From the NCBI GenBank assembly GCA_040901795.1, contig JBBDYH010000159.1, forward strand, positions 1 through 64,000: a stretch of 64,000 bases of DNA, written 5' to 3'. The notes under the pieces were generated by a model that did not search any database, had not been told where the DNA came from, and saw only the letters and a program-made list of their open reading frames with translations. The position numbers were made by a program, and so were the translations under genes. Below, one piece after another: positions 40,754 through 48,971 of the stretch; position 1 is the first letter of the stretch; each line of letters starts with the position of its first letter. Source of the stretch: JBBDYH01 sp040901795. Lineage in GTDB: Bacteria > Planctomycetota > Planctomycetia > Pirellulales > JALHPA01.

Positions 40754-43700
40754 ATGTTCGGACACGGACGTCCGATCACTGTACGTCGTTTTGTCGCTAC
40801 GTGCCTGGCATTGCTTGCGCGCGCGGGGATGCTTTGCGCCTTGGCCGCGGCACTCGTGGAGGAAACGGCGCAGGCGGAAACGAACTTGCAACTCCGGATC
40901 GCCTGGGGCGGCGGCGCCCGACGTCCCTGGACCGGGACCATCTCGTTGACCGAAGGCCGACTCTCGTTACATCGGCCTCTGGGGATCGAAGCCGACGAGC
41001 CCGGTTCGATCTGGGTCGAGCAGAACCGCTTGGAGATTCGCCAACGAAGTCCGCGAGAGTACGACGGCGTCGATGTATTTCTCGATGCGCCGCTCGACGC
41101 CAAGTTGCTGGTCAGCATATCGGCCGATCCGCGCGCCGCCCCGGTGTATCAAGAGATCAAGCTCGGAGATCTCATCCAGAAGCCGTACTCACGCCCGCTC
41201 GACGATCGGCACAACCGACTGCTGGTGCGGCGGGCGCCCGGCGATCTGTTGCGCGTGCGGTTGCCGGGAGACTCGCTGGTGTTTTCCACCGACGAGCGCA
41301 TTAACGTCGACTTAAAACCGCATCTCTTGCCAGTGGCCGATGGCGCCAACGTGCGAATTAAAGCCAGGCTGATAGCTAAGGGAACCGGCGAAGAGCACTG
41401 GTCGCAAGACTCCAGCGTTACGAAGCCGGCCGGCGATGACACGTCCCCGCCGGTTGTTTCGCTCGATGTCGCCCTGCCGAGTGTGGAAGGCGTGTACGAC
41501 TTGGTGATCGAAGCCAGCGAGCGGCACCCGCTGCGATGGATCAAGCCGATGGCCACGCGGCAGATTCAGTTGATGGTGGTCAGTGAAAACCGTCCAACAC
41601 CGGCGACGCCACCGCACGAGCCGTGGACCAAGGTATTGGAGATTGATCCCGCGAATCCCGGTTGGACCGACCGCCTGAAAAACCTGCCGCTCATGCCCGG
41701 CTGGCGACAAGGCCCGCTCGGCAACGGCCATATGCGCATCCGGCAACACCCGCTCGGCCCGGTCGTGCAGCTCGATGCCGGATCGTCCGCCGCCGACATA
41801 CCGTGGGAGGCTTATCCGCTGTCGATCAGCAAGCCGGGGATGCCGCATCTGCTCGAGGTCGAATTCCCCAGCGATATTGTCCAAACACTCGGCATCAGCA
41901 TCGTCGAACCGAATCCAGCCGGTGTGGTGACGCCAATTGGTCTGGACTCGGGCGTTTATGTGTCCGAACCAAGCGCGGAATCGCCGCCACAGTGGCAGAA
42001 ACACCGGCTCGTGTTCTGGCCTCGAACGAAGTCGCCGTTGCTGTTGATCACCAATCGCCGCACCGGCGAGATTGCGGCGTATGGAAAAATTCGCGTGTTG
42101 AGCGGACCCAACCATCTGCCGCCCGCCTTCCACCCGGCATTCGACCGCAGCGAACGATTGTTCGCCGCGTATCTCGATCGCCCGTTATTCAACGAGAACT
42201 TTGGCGCGACCGAATCGCTCGATGCGTGGAGCGGCCGCAGCCTGGACGACTGGCAGACGTTCTATGAGGGCGCCACGCGTCTGGGCGAGTATCTCAACCA
42301 TGCCGGCTACAACGGGTTAATGCTCTCCGTATTATCCGACGGCAGCACGATCTATCCCAGCGAGCTCTTGGAGCCGACGCCGTGCTACGATACGGGACCG
42401 TTTTTCGACTCCGGCCAGGATCCCTTTCGCAAGGACGTGCTCGAGCTGTTGATGCGGTTATTCGATCGGGAAGGCAACCGGCTGATTCCGGTGCTGCAGT
42501 TCTCGGCGCCGCTGCCGGCGCTCGAAGCGCAGTTACGGGAGAATGACCCTCAAACCAGCGGCATGGCACTGATCGGCGCTGATGGCCGATCCTTCACCGC
42601 CGGCCAAGCGCCGCGGCGCGGGCTCGCGCCCTACTACAATCCACTCAACCCACAGGTCCAAGCGGCGATGTTGGCCGTGGTCCGCGAACTGGTCCAGCGG
42701 TATGGGCATCATTCGGCCTTTGCCGGGTTGGCAGTGGAACTGTCGGCCGACGGGTACGTGCAGCTTCCCGGCGAGGCTTGGGGGTTCGACGACGTCACCA
42801 TCGCGGCGTTCGAGCGCGACAAGCAAGTCCGCGTGCCCGGCGAGGGCCCCGAACGGTTTGCCGAGCGCGCGCGATACTTGTTGGGTGAAGAGCGGAAGAC
42901 CTGGCTCGAATGGCGCGCAGCAAAGCTGGCCGATTTTCATTTGCGGATGCAGCGCGAGCTGACTGCGGTTCGACCCGATGCGGTCTTTTACTTGTCGCCG
43001 ACCAACATGCTGGACACGGCTGAAGCGCGCCGCGATCTCCGGCCCAGTCTGCTCAGCCGCGGCCGAGTGGACGACGTGCTGTTGTCGCTAGGCATCCAGC
43101 CGGCGCTCTATCGCGACCAGGAGGGGTTTATCTTTCTGCGGCCCAAGCGCGTGGCGCCGCCGGGGCCCGTCGCCGCCGAAGCGCTCGACATCGAGTTGGC
43201 GCGATCGCCGGAGCTGGACCGCCTGGCCAGCGGCTCGGCGCTGCCGGCAAGCCTCTTCTGGCACGAGCCGCAGACGTTACGGCTCGCTTCGTTCGAGGCG
43301 AAAAGCCCGTTTGGCAAGGATAAGACCTATGCCTGGCTGGTCTCGCAGTTTTCGCCGGCCGGGTCAGAGAACCGCAAGCGGTTTGTGCAGACACTTGCTG
43401 GTAGAGATATGGATTGCGCCGCGATCTTTGATGGCGGTTGGCTGTTACCTTTAGGTCAGGAAGAGTCGCTCCTGCCGTTGATTGCCAGCTATCGACGCCT
43501 GCCGGCCGCGCAGTTTGAGACGCTGCCGTGCGACGAACCGATCACCGTGCGTACGCTGGTGCGCGACGGTCAGAGCTACGTTTACTTGATCAACGATTCG
43601 CCGTGGCCCGTGTCGGTGTCCATGCAGGTGCAAATGCCGTCCGGAGTGCGCGCCGATGAGCTGAGCGGCCAGCGGCGCTTACCGCCCATTGTCGGGAATA

Positions 43701-44605
43701 ACTGGAAGCTGGAGCTCGAGCCATACGATCTGGTGGGCGTGCGGTTCGCGTCGCCAGCCGTTCGGCTATCCGGTTTCAGGGTAACGCCGCCAGACATCGT
43801 GCGGGCAGAGCTCCAGCGGCGGATCGACGATTTGCGGCATCGCCGTGCGATACTCGAAACTCCGCCTCCGTTGGCCGGTTTGCAGAATCCCGGCTTCGAA
43901 ATGGCCACGCGCGGCCAGCCAAACCACTGGGCCTTGTCGGCGACACCGCCCCTCAGCGCTACTGCGCAGGTCGAGCGTCGGGGCGGACATCAAGCTAGCG
44001 GCGCGGTCCGCCTGACCAGCCGGGGAACCTCCGCGTCGTTCTATAGCGAGCCATTCCCCGCGCCGCAGACCGGCCGCTTGTCGCTCTCAGTGCGGCTGCG
44101 CGTGGAGGATCCCGACGAGCAGCCGGCACTGCGCTTGGCGGTCGAAGGCTCGCTCGACGAGGGCGCCTACAGCCCGTTTGCGATGGTGGGACGCGGCGCC
44201 GCTGTGCCGATTCCCGGCGATTGGACGGCGCCGGAGTTCATTTTGAAGATCGACGACGTGCCGGCCAGCGGATTATCCGATCTGCGTGTGCGGTTCGACG
44301 TCATCGGCTCTGGCACGGTATGGATCGACGACGTGCAACTGTTCCATCTCGAGTTCACGTCGCTTGAGCGCTCTCAACTGGCCAGAGTCTTGGACCTCCC
44401 TGCCTTTCAACTGAGAGAAGGCAAATGGGGCGATTGCCAGCGCGAGCTCAACGGCTATTGGCCGCGCTTCCTGACCGACAACGTCCCGCTCGCGCGGCCA
44501 GCCGTAGCCGAAATCGGCGAACCATCGCCGAACGCCTCCGCCGACCAAAAGCAGGCCGCCAGACCTGGGCCGATCGATCGCGTCCGCGAGTGGTGGAAGC
44601 GGTAG
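40754..44605 (+). CDS. Large secreted glycosidase-like protein with carbohydrate-binding C-terminus
   Basis: A 1283-residue exported protein that I cannot place in a named family. The signal peptide is RRFVATCLALLARAGMLCALAAALVEETAQA. Residues about 30-480 are beta-rich. About 480-800 look like a TIM-barrel glycosidase (LGEYLNHAGYNGLMLSVLSDGSTIYPSELL, NRLIPVLQFSAPLPALE, LVQRYGHHSAFAGLAVELSADG, PDAVFYLSPTNM), as in the GHL10/GH42-like groups. Around 1060 begins a jelly-roll carbohydrate-binding domain (LAGLQNPGFEMATRGQPNHWALS) that runs to about 1210. I use the ATG at 40754 because the upstream frame has no signal. It follows the degenerate sulfatase in the same direction. Likely acts on a polysaccharide in the periplasm or outside. 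Confidence 0.68.
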   Translation: MFGHGRPITVRRFVATCLALLARAGMLCALAAALVEETAQAETNLQLRIAWGGGARRPWTGTISLTEGRLSLHRPLGIEADEPGSIWVEQNRLEIRQRSPREYDGVDVFLDAPLDAKLLVSISADPRAAPVYQEIKLGDLIQKPYSRPLDDRHNRLLVRRAPGDLLRVRLPGDSLVFSTDERINVDLKPHLLPVADGANVRIKARLIAKGTGEEHWSQDSSVTKPAGDDTSPPVVSLDVALPSVEGVYDLVIEASERHPLRWIKPMATRQIQLMVVSENRPTPATPPHEPWTKVLEIDPANPGWTDRLKNLPLMPGWRQGPLGNGHMRIRQHPLGPVVQLDAGSSAADIPWEAYPLSISKPGMPHLLEVEFPSDIVQTLGISIVEPNPAGVVTPIGLDSGVYVSEPSAESPPQWQKHRLVFWPRTKSPLLLITNRRTGEIAAYGKIRVLSGPNHLPPAFHPAFDRSERLFAAYLDRPLFNENFGATESLDAWSGRSLDDWQTFYEGATRLGEYLNHAGYNGLMLSVLSDGSTIYPSELLEPTPCYDTGPFFDSGQDPFRKDVLELLMRLFDREGNRLIPVLQFSAPLPALEAQLRENDPQTSGMALIGADGRSFTAGQAPRRGLAPYYNPLNPQVQAAMLAVVRELVQRYGHHSAFAGLAVELSADGYVQLPGEAWGFDDVTIAAFERDKQVRVPGEGPERFAERARYLLGEERKTWLEWRAAKLADFHLRMQRELTAVRPDAVFYLSPTNMLDTAEARRDLRPSLLSRGRVDDVLLSLGIQPALYRDQEGFIFLRPKRVAPPGPVAAEALDIELARSPELDRLASGSALPASLFWHEPQTLRLASFEAKSPFGKDKTYAWLVSQFSPAGSENRKRFVQTLAGRDMDCAAIFDGGWLLPLGQEESLLPLIASYRRLPAAQFETLPCDEPITVRTLVRDGQSYVYLINDSPWPVSVSMQVQMPSGVRADELSGQRRLPPIVGNNWKLELEPYDLVGVRFASPAVRLSGFRVTPPDIVRAELQRRIDDLRHRRAILETPPPLAGLQNPGFEMATRGQPNHWALSATPPLSATAQVERRGGHQASGAVRLTSRGTSASFYSEPFPAPQTGRLSLSVRLRVEDPDEQPALRLAVEGSLDEGAYSPFAMVGRGAAVPIPGDWTAPEFILKIDDVPASGLSDLRVRFDVIGSGTVWIDDVQLFHLEFTSLERSQLARVLDLPAFQLREGKWGDCQRELNGYWPRFLTDNVPLARPAVAEIGEPSPNASADQKQAARPGPIDRVREWWKR

Positions 44606-44620
44606 CGCTCGTCGACCACG

Positions 44621-44650
44621 TGGCGAGCGGGGCGGCGTTAGCCCCCCGAT
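44621..44650. repeat. GGCGAGCGGGGCG-type dispersed hairpin (copy 1)
   Basis: TGGCGAGCGGGGCGGCGTTA then GCCCCCCGAT. GGGGC and GCCCC pair across the centre. A diverged copy is at 60108-60138. Both lie just after a plus-strand stop codon. Confidence 0.75.
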
Positions 44651-44842
44651 GAGCGTCGAGGTTTCTCGTGCGTCCGTCGCTCCGCGCGACGCGATCTCGG
44701 CGGATGGCGGCGCACGCCAAAAAATCGTTGCTTTTCCTAAGCCGCGACGCTACAACGCCTTATCACTTCCCCGGCGCGGATTTTTCTCTGCCGAGTGTGA
44801 CCTTGCGCCCGTTTTGGGAGGGCTTACGGTAGGGAAAACCAC

Positions 44843-45475
44843 ATGCAACGCGAGCCCTCAGCCCCGACCGAAGCATTGCTCAAGCAGGCGGCCGGCGGCA
44901 ATTCGACGGCGGTCTCTGAGCTGTTTCAACTCCATAGGCCGCGGCTCCGCCGGATGGTGGTTGTGCACCTGGACGAACGTTTGCGGGCACGCGTGGATCC
45001 CTCCGACGTGGTGCAGGAAGTCCTGATCGAGGCCCACCGCCGCCTGCCGGAATACCTGCAGGCGCGGCCCATCATGTTCTATCCGTGGCTCCGACAACTG
45101 GCGTGGGACCGACTGCTGAAGGTTCATCGCCACCACTTGATCGCCAAGCGACGCAACGTGCGGCGCGAGGCGTCGCGCGACTGGGAGGTGTCCGACGAGT
45201 CTGTCAACCAACTGGCGCAATGCCTGTTGACTGACGAAACAACTCAGCTTCAACGCATCATCAACGATGAAATGCACCGCCGCATTCGCCAGGCACTGGA
45301 CCAACTTCCAAGCGAAGACCGCAAAGTCCTGGTGCTGCGGTTTCTCGAACAGTTGTCGACGGCCGAGACGGCGACCGTGCTGGGTGTGTCGGAGTCCGCC
45401 GTGAAGATGCGCCAGCTTCGGGCCCTGCAGCGTGTGCAGGCCTTGCTGCGAGTTGAAGAGAGTGAACAGGCATGA
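44843..45475 (+). CDS. ECF-type RNA polymerase sigma factor
   Basis: A 210-residue sigma-70 family factor of the extracytoplasmic-function class. Region 2 includes RLRRMVVVHLDERLRARVDPSDVVQEVLIEAHRRLPEY with the DVVQEV core-binding signature. Region 4 is LPSEDRKVLVLRFLEQLSTAETATVLGVSESAVKMRQLRALQRVQALL with a helix-turn-helix. No anti-sigma gene is adjacent; instead the next gene is a membrane serine/threonine kinase 104 bases later, an arrangement common in planctomycetes where the kinase may replace the anti-sigma in signalling. Targets unknown. The gap to the kinase contains a direct repeat and a hairpin. Confidence 0.93.
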   Translation: MQREPSAPTEALLKQAAGGNSTAVSELFQLHRPRLRRMVVVHLDERLRARVDPSDVVQEVLIEAHRRLPEYLQARPIMFYPWLRQLAWDRLLKVHRHHLIAKRRNVRREASRDWEVSDESVNQLAQCLLTDETTQLQRIINDEMHRRIRQALDQLPSEDRKVLVLRFLEQLSTAETATVLGVSESAVKMRQLRALQRVQALLRVEESEQA

Positions 45476-45479
45476 CGGG

Positions 45480-45542
45480 CTTAAGGGGTGGCACTGACTT
45501 AAGGGGTGGCCCTGACAAGCGGTCGCCGCGACGGCTTGTCAG
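45480..45542. repeat. Tandem direct repeat followed by hairpin between sigma factor and kinase
   Basis: CTTAAGGGGTGGCACTGA (45480-45497) is repeated with one change at 45498-45515, then CTGACAAGC (45512-45520) pairs with GCTTGTCAG (45534-45542). The set lies between sigma and kinase genes, where it might lower read-through or set expression ratio. Confidence 0.75.
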
Positions 45543-45578
45543 TGGCGCCAGACATTAGATTAGAGTTCGGAGTTCCAA

Positions 45579-48500
45579 ATGACCGCTACCACGACATCCC
45601 AGGCCAATATTTCGCTGGCTGAGCTGGTCGATCGGCTGACCAGGCTGGTCGCGGAAGAGTCGGACGAGCAAATTGCGGCGTTTATCGCAGATCATGCCGG
45701 CCATGCCGAGGAGCTGCACAAGCTGCTGCCGATGGTCCGCTCGTTGGTTCAAATCGGAGAGCGTGCGGCGTCCGCGGAGGGCGGATGGGAAATGGGTGAG
45801 GACGCGAAGATTCTCGGCGACTATCGCATCGTTCGCGAGATTGGCCGCGGCGGCATGGGCATTGTCTACGAAGCGGAGCAGCTCTCGCTGCGGCGTCGTG
45901 TGGCGTTGAAGGTCTTGCCGTTCGCCGCCGTGCTCGACCCGCGGCACTTGCAGCGGTTCAAGAACGAGGCGTTCGCCGCGGCGAGCCTCGATCATCCCAA
46001 CATCGTCGAGGTCCACGCCGTCGGCTGCGAGCGGGGCGTGCATTTTTATGCCATGCGCTACGTCGAGGGGCAGACGCTTGCGGCCGTCATTGACGGCCTG
46101 AAGTGCGGAATGCGGAGTGCGGAGTGCGGAGTGGCAGAGAACTCGCCAAATGACGGTCCTGCCGACACTCCGAACTCCGAACTCCAAACTCCGAACTCGG
46201 CCGACACGGTCGCCGCCGCTCTCTCAACGCTCACCGACAAACCCCTCAATCCTCGCTCCTCAATCCTCGATCCTTCCTCACGTGACTTCTTCCGCATCGT
46301 CGCCGAGCTCGGCATCCAAGCCGCCGAAGCCCTCGACCACGCGCACCAGATGGGCATCGTCCACCGCGACATCAAGCCCTCGAATCTGATGGTTGAAGTA
46401 GGGAGAGGAGCGCGGATCGCGGATCGAGGGCCGCGAGCCGCTCCGCCCTCCCCTTCGATCCTCGCTCCTCAATCCTCGCCTCCCCATCTTTTCATCACCG
46501 ACTTCGGTCTGGCGCGCATCGAATCCGACGCCGCGGCCGGCCTCACCATGACCGGCGACCTCCTCGGCACGCTGCGCTACATGTCCCCTGAGCAAGCGGA
46601 AGGCAAATCGGCCGTCCTCGACCACCGTACTGACATCTACTCCCTGGGCATCACGCTCTACGAGCTACTTACCGGTCGCCCCGCCTTCCCGGCAAACGAC
46701 CGTCAAACGCTGCTTCGGCAAATCACCGACGATGAACCGATCTCTCCCCGCAAGATCAACACCGCCATTTCGCACGACCTGGAAACGATCGTCCTGAAGG
46801 CCATCGCCAAAAGCCCCGACGAGCGATACGCCACGGCGCGCGAGCTTGCGGATGACCTCGACCACTTGCTGCGCAGCGAACCGATCCGCGCGCGCCGGGC
46901 GACGCCTTTGCAAAGAATCGCCCGCTGGTCGCGGCGGCACCGTGGTCTGGTCGCGGCGGCGGCGATTCTGCTTGCCGTGACCGCGGGGCTGGCCATTGCC
47001 GCGGCCGTTCTGTTCGCGATGGAGCGCGATCGGACCATTGCGGCGTTGACGGACTCGGATCACCAGCGAACACGAGCGGAGGCCAGTTTAAGTGTCGCTC
47101 GCAGGGCCGTGGACGACATGTACACCAAAGTGGGCACGCTCTGGTTGGCGGAAGAGACGGCGCCCTCGATCATCCAAAGGGATTTGATCAGCCGGGCGCT
47201 TGAGGTCTATGAAGAGCTGGCCAAAGATCCGCCAACCGATGCCGCCTCGCGCCGCAACGCCGCCGCGGCGTTCGAGCGAATCGGCGAGATACAGCACTTT
47301 CTCGGCCAAAAGAGAGCTGCGGCCGAGGCACTACAAAGGTCGATCGACCTCGATCGTGATCTGGCTACAGGGGGCGATACGTCCGATGACTTGCTGGCTG
47401 CGCTGGCCGCGCGTCATCGCAAGCTGGCACAGGTCGAGCACGCGCTGGCGGAGTGGAGCGAGGCCCAAGAATCGTACACCGCGGGGTTGAATTTCGCCGA
47501 TTCGCTCGTGGATCGCGCCGGCGGCGTATCCGAGCACCGCTTTGAAGTGGCACTTTATCGGCTGCTGGGCGCTGACTTCGCCGCTCGGGCGGGTCGGCTG
47601 GAGGAGGCCGCAAAGCTCGGGCGACGTGTCGCCAAAGACCTCACGGCGCTCATTACCGAGGACCGTGAGCGGCTCGATTGGCAGGTGGCGCAGTGTAAGG
47701 CACAGCTACTGATCGTGGACGTAGTTCGCCGCCTTGGCCGCCTCGATGAGGCTCAAAAGCAGGGCACGCAAACGCTCGATCGCATTCAAGCCATCATGCG
47801 ACATCTATTCCATGACGCCCGCGAGTTGGTCCAGCTCGAGGCCGAAGCGCATGAGCAGCTTGCCTCGGTCACCATCGATCTCGGCCGGCCCGAGGTTGCG
47901 GCAGGGCACTTGCGAGAGGCGCTGCTGCTTAAGCAACAGAACCTGCGCGGCAAGCAGCGGCCGTTTCTCTTCGAGCTCGAAATCTTCTCACAAAAGCGCA
48001 ATATGGACGAAGGCCGTGAGCCAGTCTCGTTTTGCAGTTATGCCGAGACGCAATTGCGGCTGGCCCAAGTCTTGCTGTCGCTCGACCGGCCCTACGAGGC
48101 GGAACGACTGCTCGGCGAGTCGGTGTGTACGGGGTATTTCCTCTGCTCTATGGAGCCCGGCCCCGACCTCCGCTACATGTTGCACTATGGCAACGCCTGG
48201 TCGGCCGTCGCAGATTTCGTCACCGCGGACCGACCGCAGGAAGCGGAGCACTTGCAGAATGCCGCGGATACCGTTTGGCGCGCCGTGGTGGCATATTTTC
48301 CGCAGGCGATAGACCACGCCGATCTGCCGCGCGAGGTGCGCAACCGCCTCGATTGGCACCGCCGACATGGTGCAGCGCGCATACCGGCCGCCGAACTGGA
48401 ACAGTCCTACAGGCGGCCCCCAGCTCTGGCGTGGAAGACCGCTTTCATGGAGCGCGCGTTGTTCTTCCCGTTTAATCACAGCGAGCCCACCGCGTGGGAA

Positions 48501-48839
48501 ACGGCCGACGGCGCTCGGATGCGCGCTACCGGCCGCGTAGACGATTGGTTCTACATCGCCATGGCTCACGAGCGCCTGGGCAAGCACGAAGAGGCGCAGC
48601 AATGGCTACAGCACGCGATCGAATCGCTGGGCGACAAGCCGCATATCGAGCTGGTCGAGCTGCGTGCTGAAGCCGAAGAGTTGTTGAGCAAAACCGGCGA
48701 TGCGAAGGAGAACGGCGACGCAGTCGGCAAACTGCGATTGATGAGACATCTGCGAACGTTGACTCCGCGGTTCTCCGCAACGGCGCTTTGCACGGACAAC
48801 TTTTTGCCGAGTTCGCAAGCACCTGGACGCGCAAATTAA
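45579..48839 (+). CDS. Membrane serine/threonine protein kinase with TPR-like sensor part
   Basis: A 1086-residue Hanks-type kinase. Catalytic elements: GRGGMG loop and VALK lysine (residues about 85-113), HRDIKPSN at about 262-269, TDFGLAR at about 306, and MSPEQAEG. Residues about 174-234 (MRSAECGVAENSPNDGP...) and 273-302 (GRGARIADRGPRAAPPSPSI) are repeat-encoded inserts; the second separates the catalytic loop from DFG, making the HRD-to-DFG distance about 43 instead of about 19. A transmembrane helix (LVAAAAILLAVTAGLAIAAAVLF) at about 455-478 precedes a TPR-like extracytoplasmic region of some 600 residues. Paired with the ECF sigma gene. Whether the inserts are tolerated in an active kinase is unknown. 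Confidence 0.9.
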   Translation: MTATTTSQANISLAELVDRLTRLVAEESDEQIAAFIADHAGHAEELHKLLPMVRSLVQIGERAASAEGGWEMGEDAKILGDYRIVREIGRGGMGIVYEAEQLSLRRRVALKVLPFAAVLDPRHLQRFKNEAFAAASLDHPNIVEVHAVGCERGVHFYAMRYVEGQTLAAVIDGLKCGMRSAECGVAENSPNDGPADTPNSELQTPNSADTVAAALSTLTDKPLNPRSSILDPSSRDFFRIVAELGIQAAEALDHAHQMGIVHRDIKPSNLMVEVGRGARIADRGPRAAPPSPSILAPQSSPPHLFITDFGLARIESDAAAGLTMTGDLLGTLRYMSPEQAEGKSAVLDHRTDIYSLGITLYELLTGRPAFPANDRQTLLRQITDDEPISPRKINTAISHDLETIVLKAIAKSPDERYATARELADDLDHLLRSEPIRARRATPLQRIARWSRRHRGLVAAAAILLAVTAGLAIAAAVLFAMERDRTIAALTDSDHQRTRAEASLSVARRAVDDMYTKVGTLWLAEETAPSIIQRDLISRALEVYEELAKDPPTDAASRRNAAAAFERIGEIQHFLGQKRAAAEALQRSIDLDRDLATGGDTSDDLLAALAARHRKLAQVEHALAEWSEAQESYTAGLNFADSLVDRAGGVSEHRFEVALYRLLGADFAARAGRLEEAAKLGRRVAKDLTALITEDRERLDWQVAQCKAQLLIVDVVRRLGRLDEAQKQGTQTLDRIQAIMRHLFHDARELVQLEAEAHEQLASVTIDLGRPEVAAGHLREALLLKQQNLRGKQRPFLFELEIFSQKRNMDEGREPVSFCSYAETQLRLAQVLLSLDRPYEAERLLGESVCTGYFLCSMEPGPDLRYMLHYGNAWSAVADFVTADRPQEAEHLQNAADTVWRAVVAYFPQAIDHADLPREVRNRLDWHRRHGAARIPAAELEQSYRRPPALAWKTAFMERALFFPFNHSEPTAWETADGARMRATGRVDDWFYIAMAHERLGKHEEAQQWLQHAIESLGDKPHIELVELRAEAEELLSKTGDAKENGDAVGKLRLMRHLRTLTPRFSATALCTDNFLPSSQAPGRAN
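46103..46280. repeat. GCGGAGT/ACTCCGA inverted repeat plus TCCTC run inside kinase gene
   Basis: Left arm of GCGGAGT units (46103-46134), right arm of ACTCCGA units (46166-46200) as imperfect complements, then a CCTCAATCCTCGCTCCTCAA run (46243-46280). In frame; encodes the first kinase-domain insert. Confidence 0.85.
46402..46485. repeat. GGATCG/CGATCC inverted repeat inside kinase gene
   Basis: Left arm GAGAGGAGCGCGGATCGCGG and onward (46402-46430), right arm CCCTTCGATCCTCGCTCCTC and onward (46450-46485). In frame; encodes the insert between HRDIKPSN and DFG. Confidence 0.85.
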
Positions 48840-48971
48840 GGACCAAATTGCATATGTAATTGACGGCCCTGCTCGGCGCCACGGTAAGCCGTGCTCAATT
48901 ACCTTGCTCTTACGGTGTCTCGCTTTTTTAACCTGCGTAGTTTTTGTGATCTCGCACAAATCGCGACCGAT

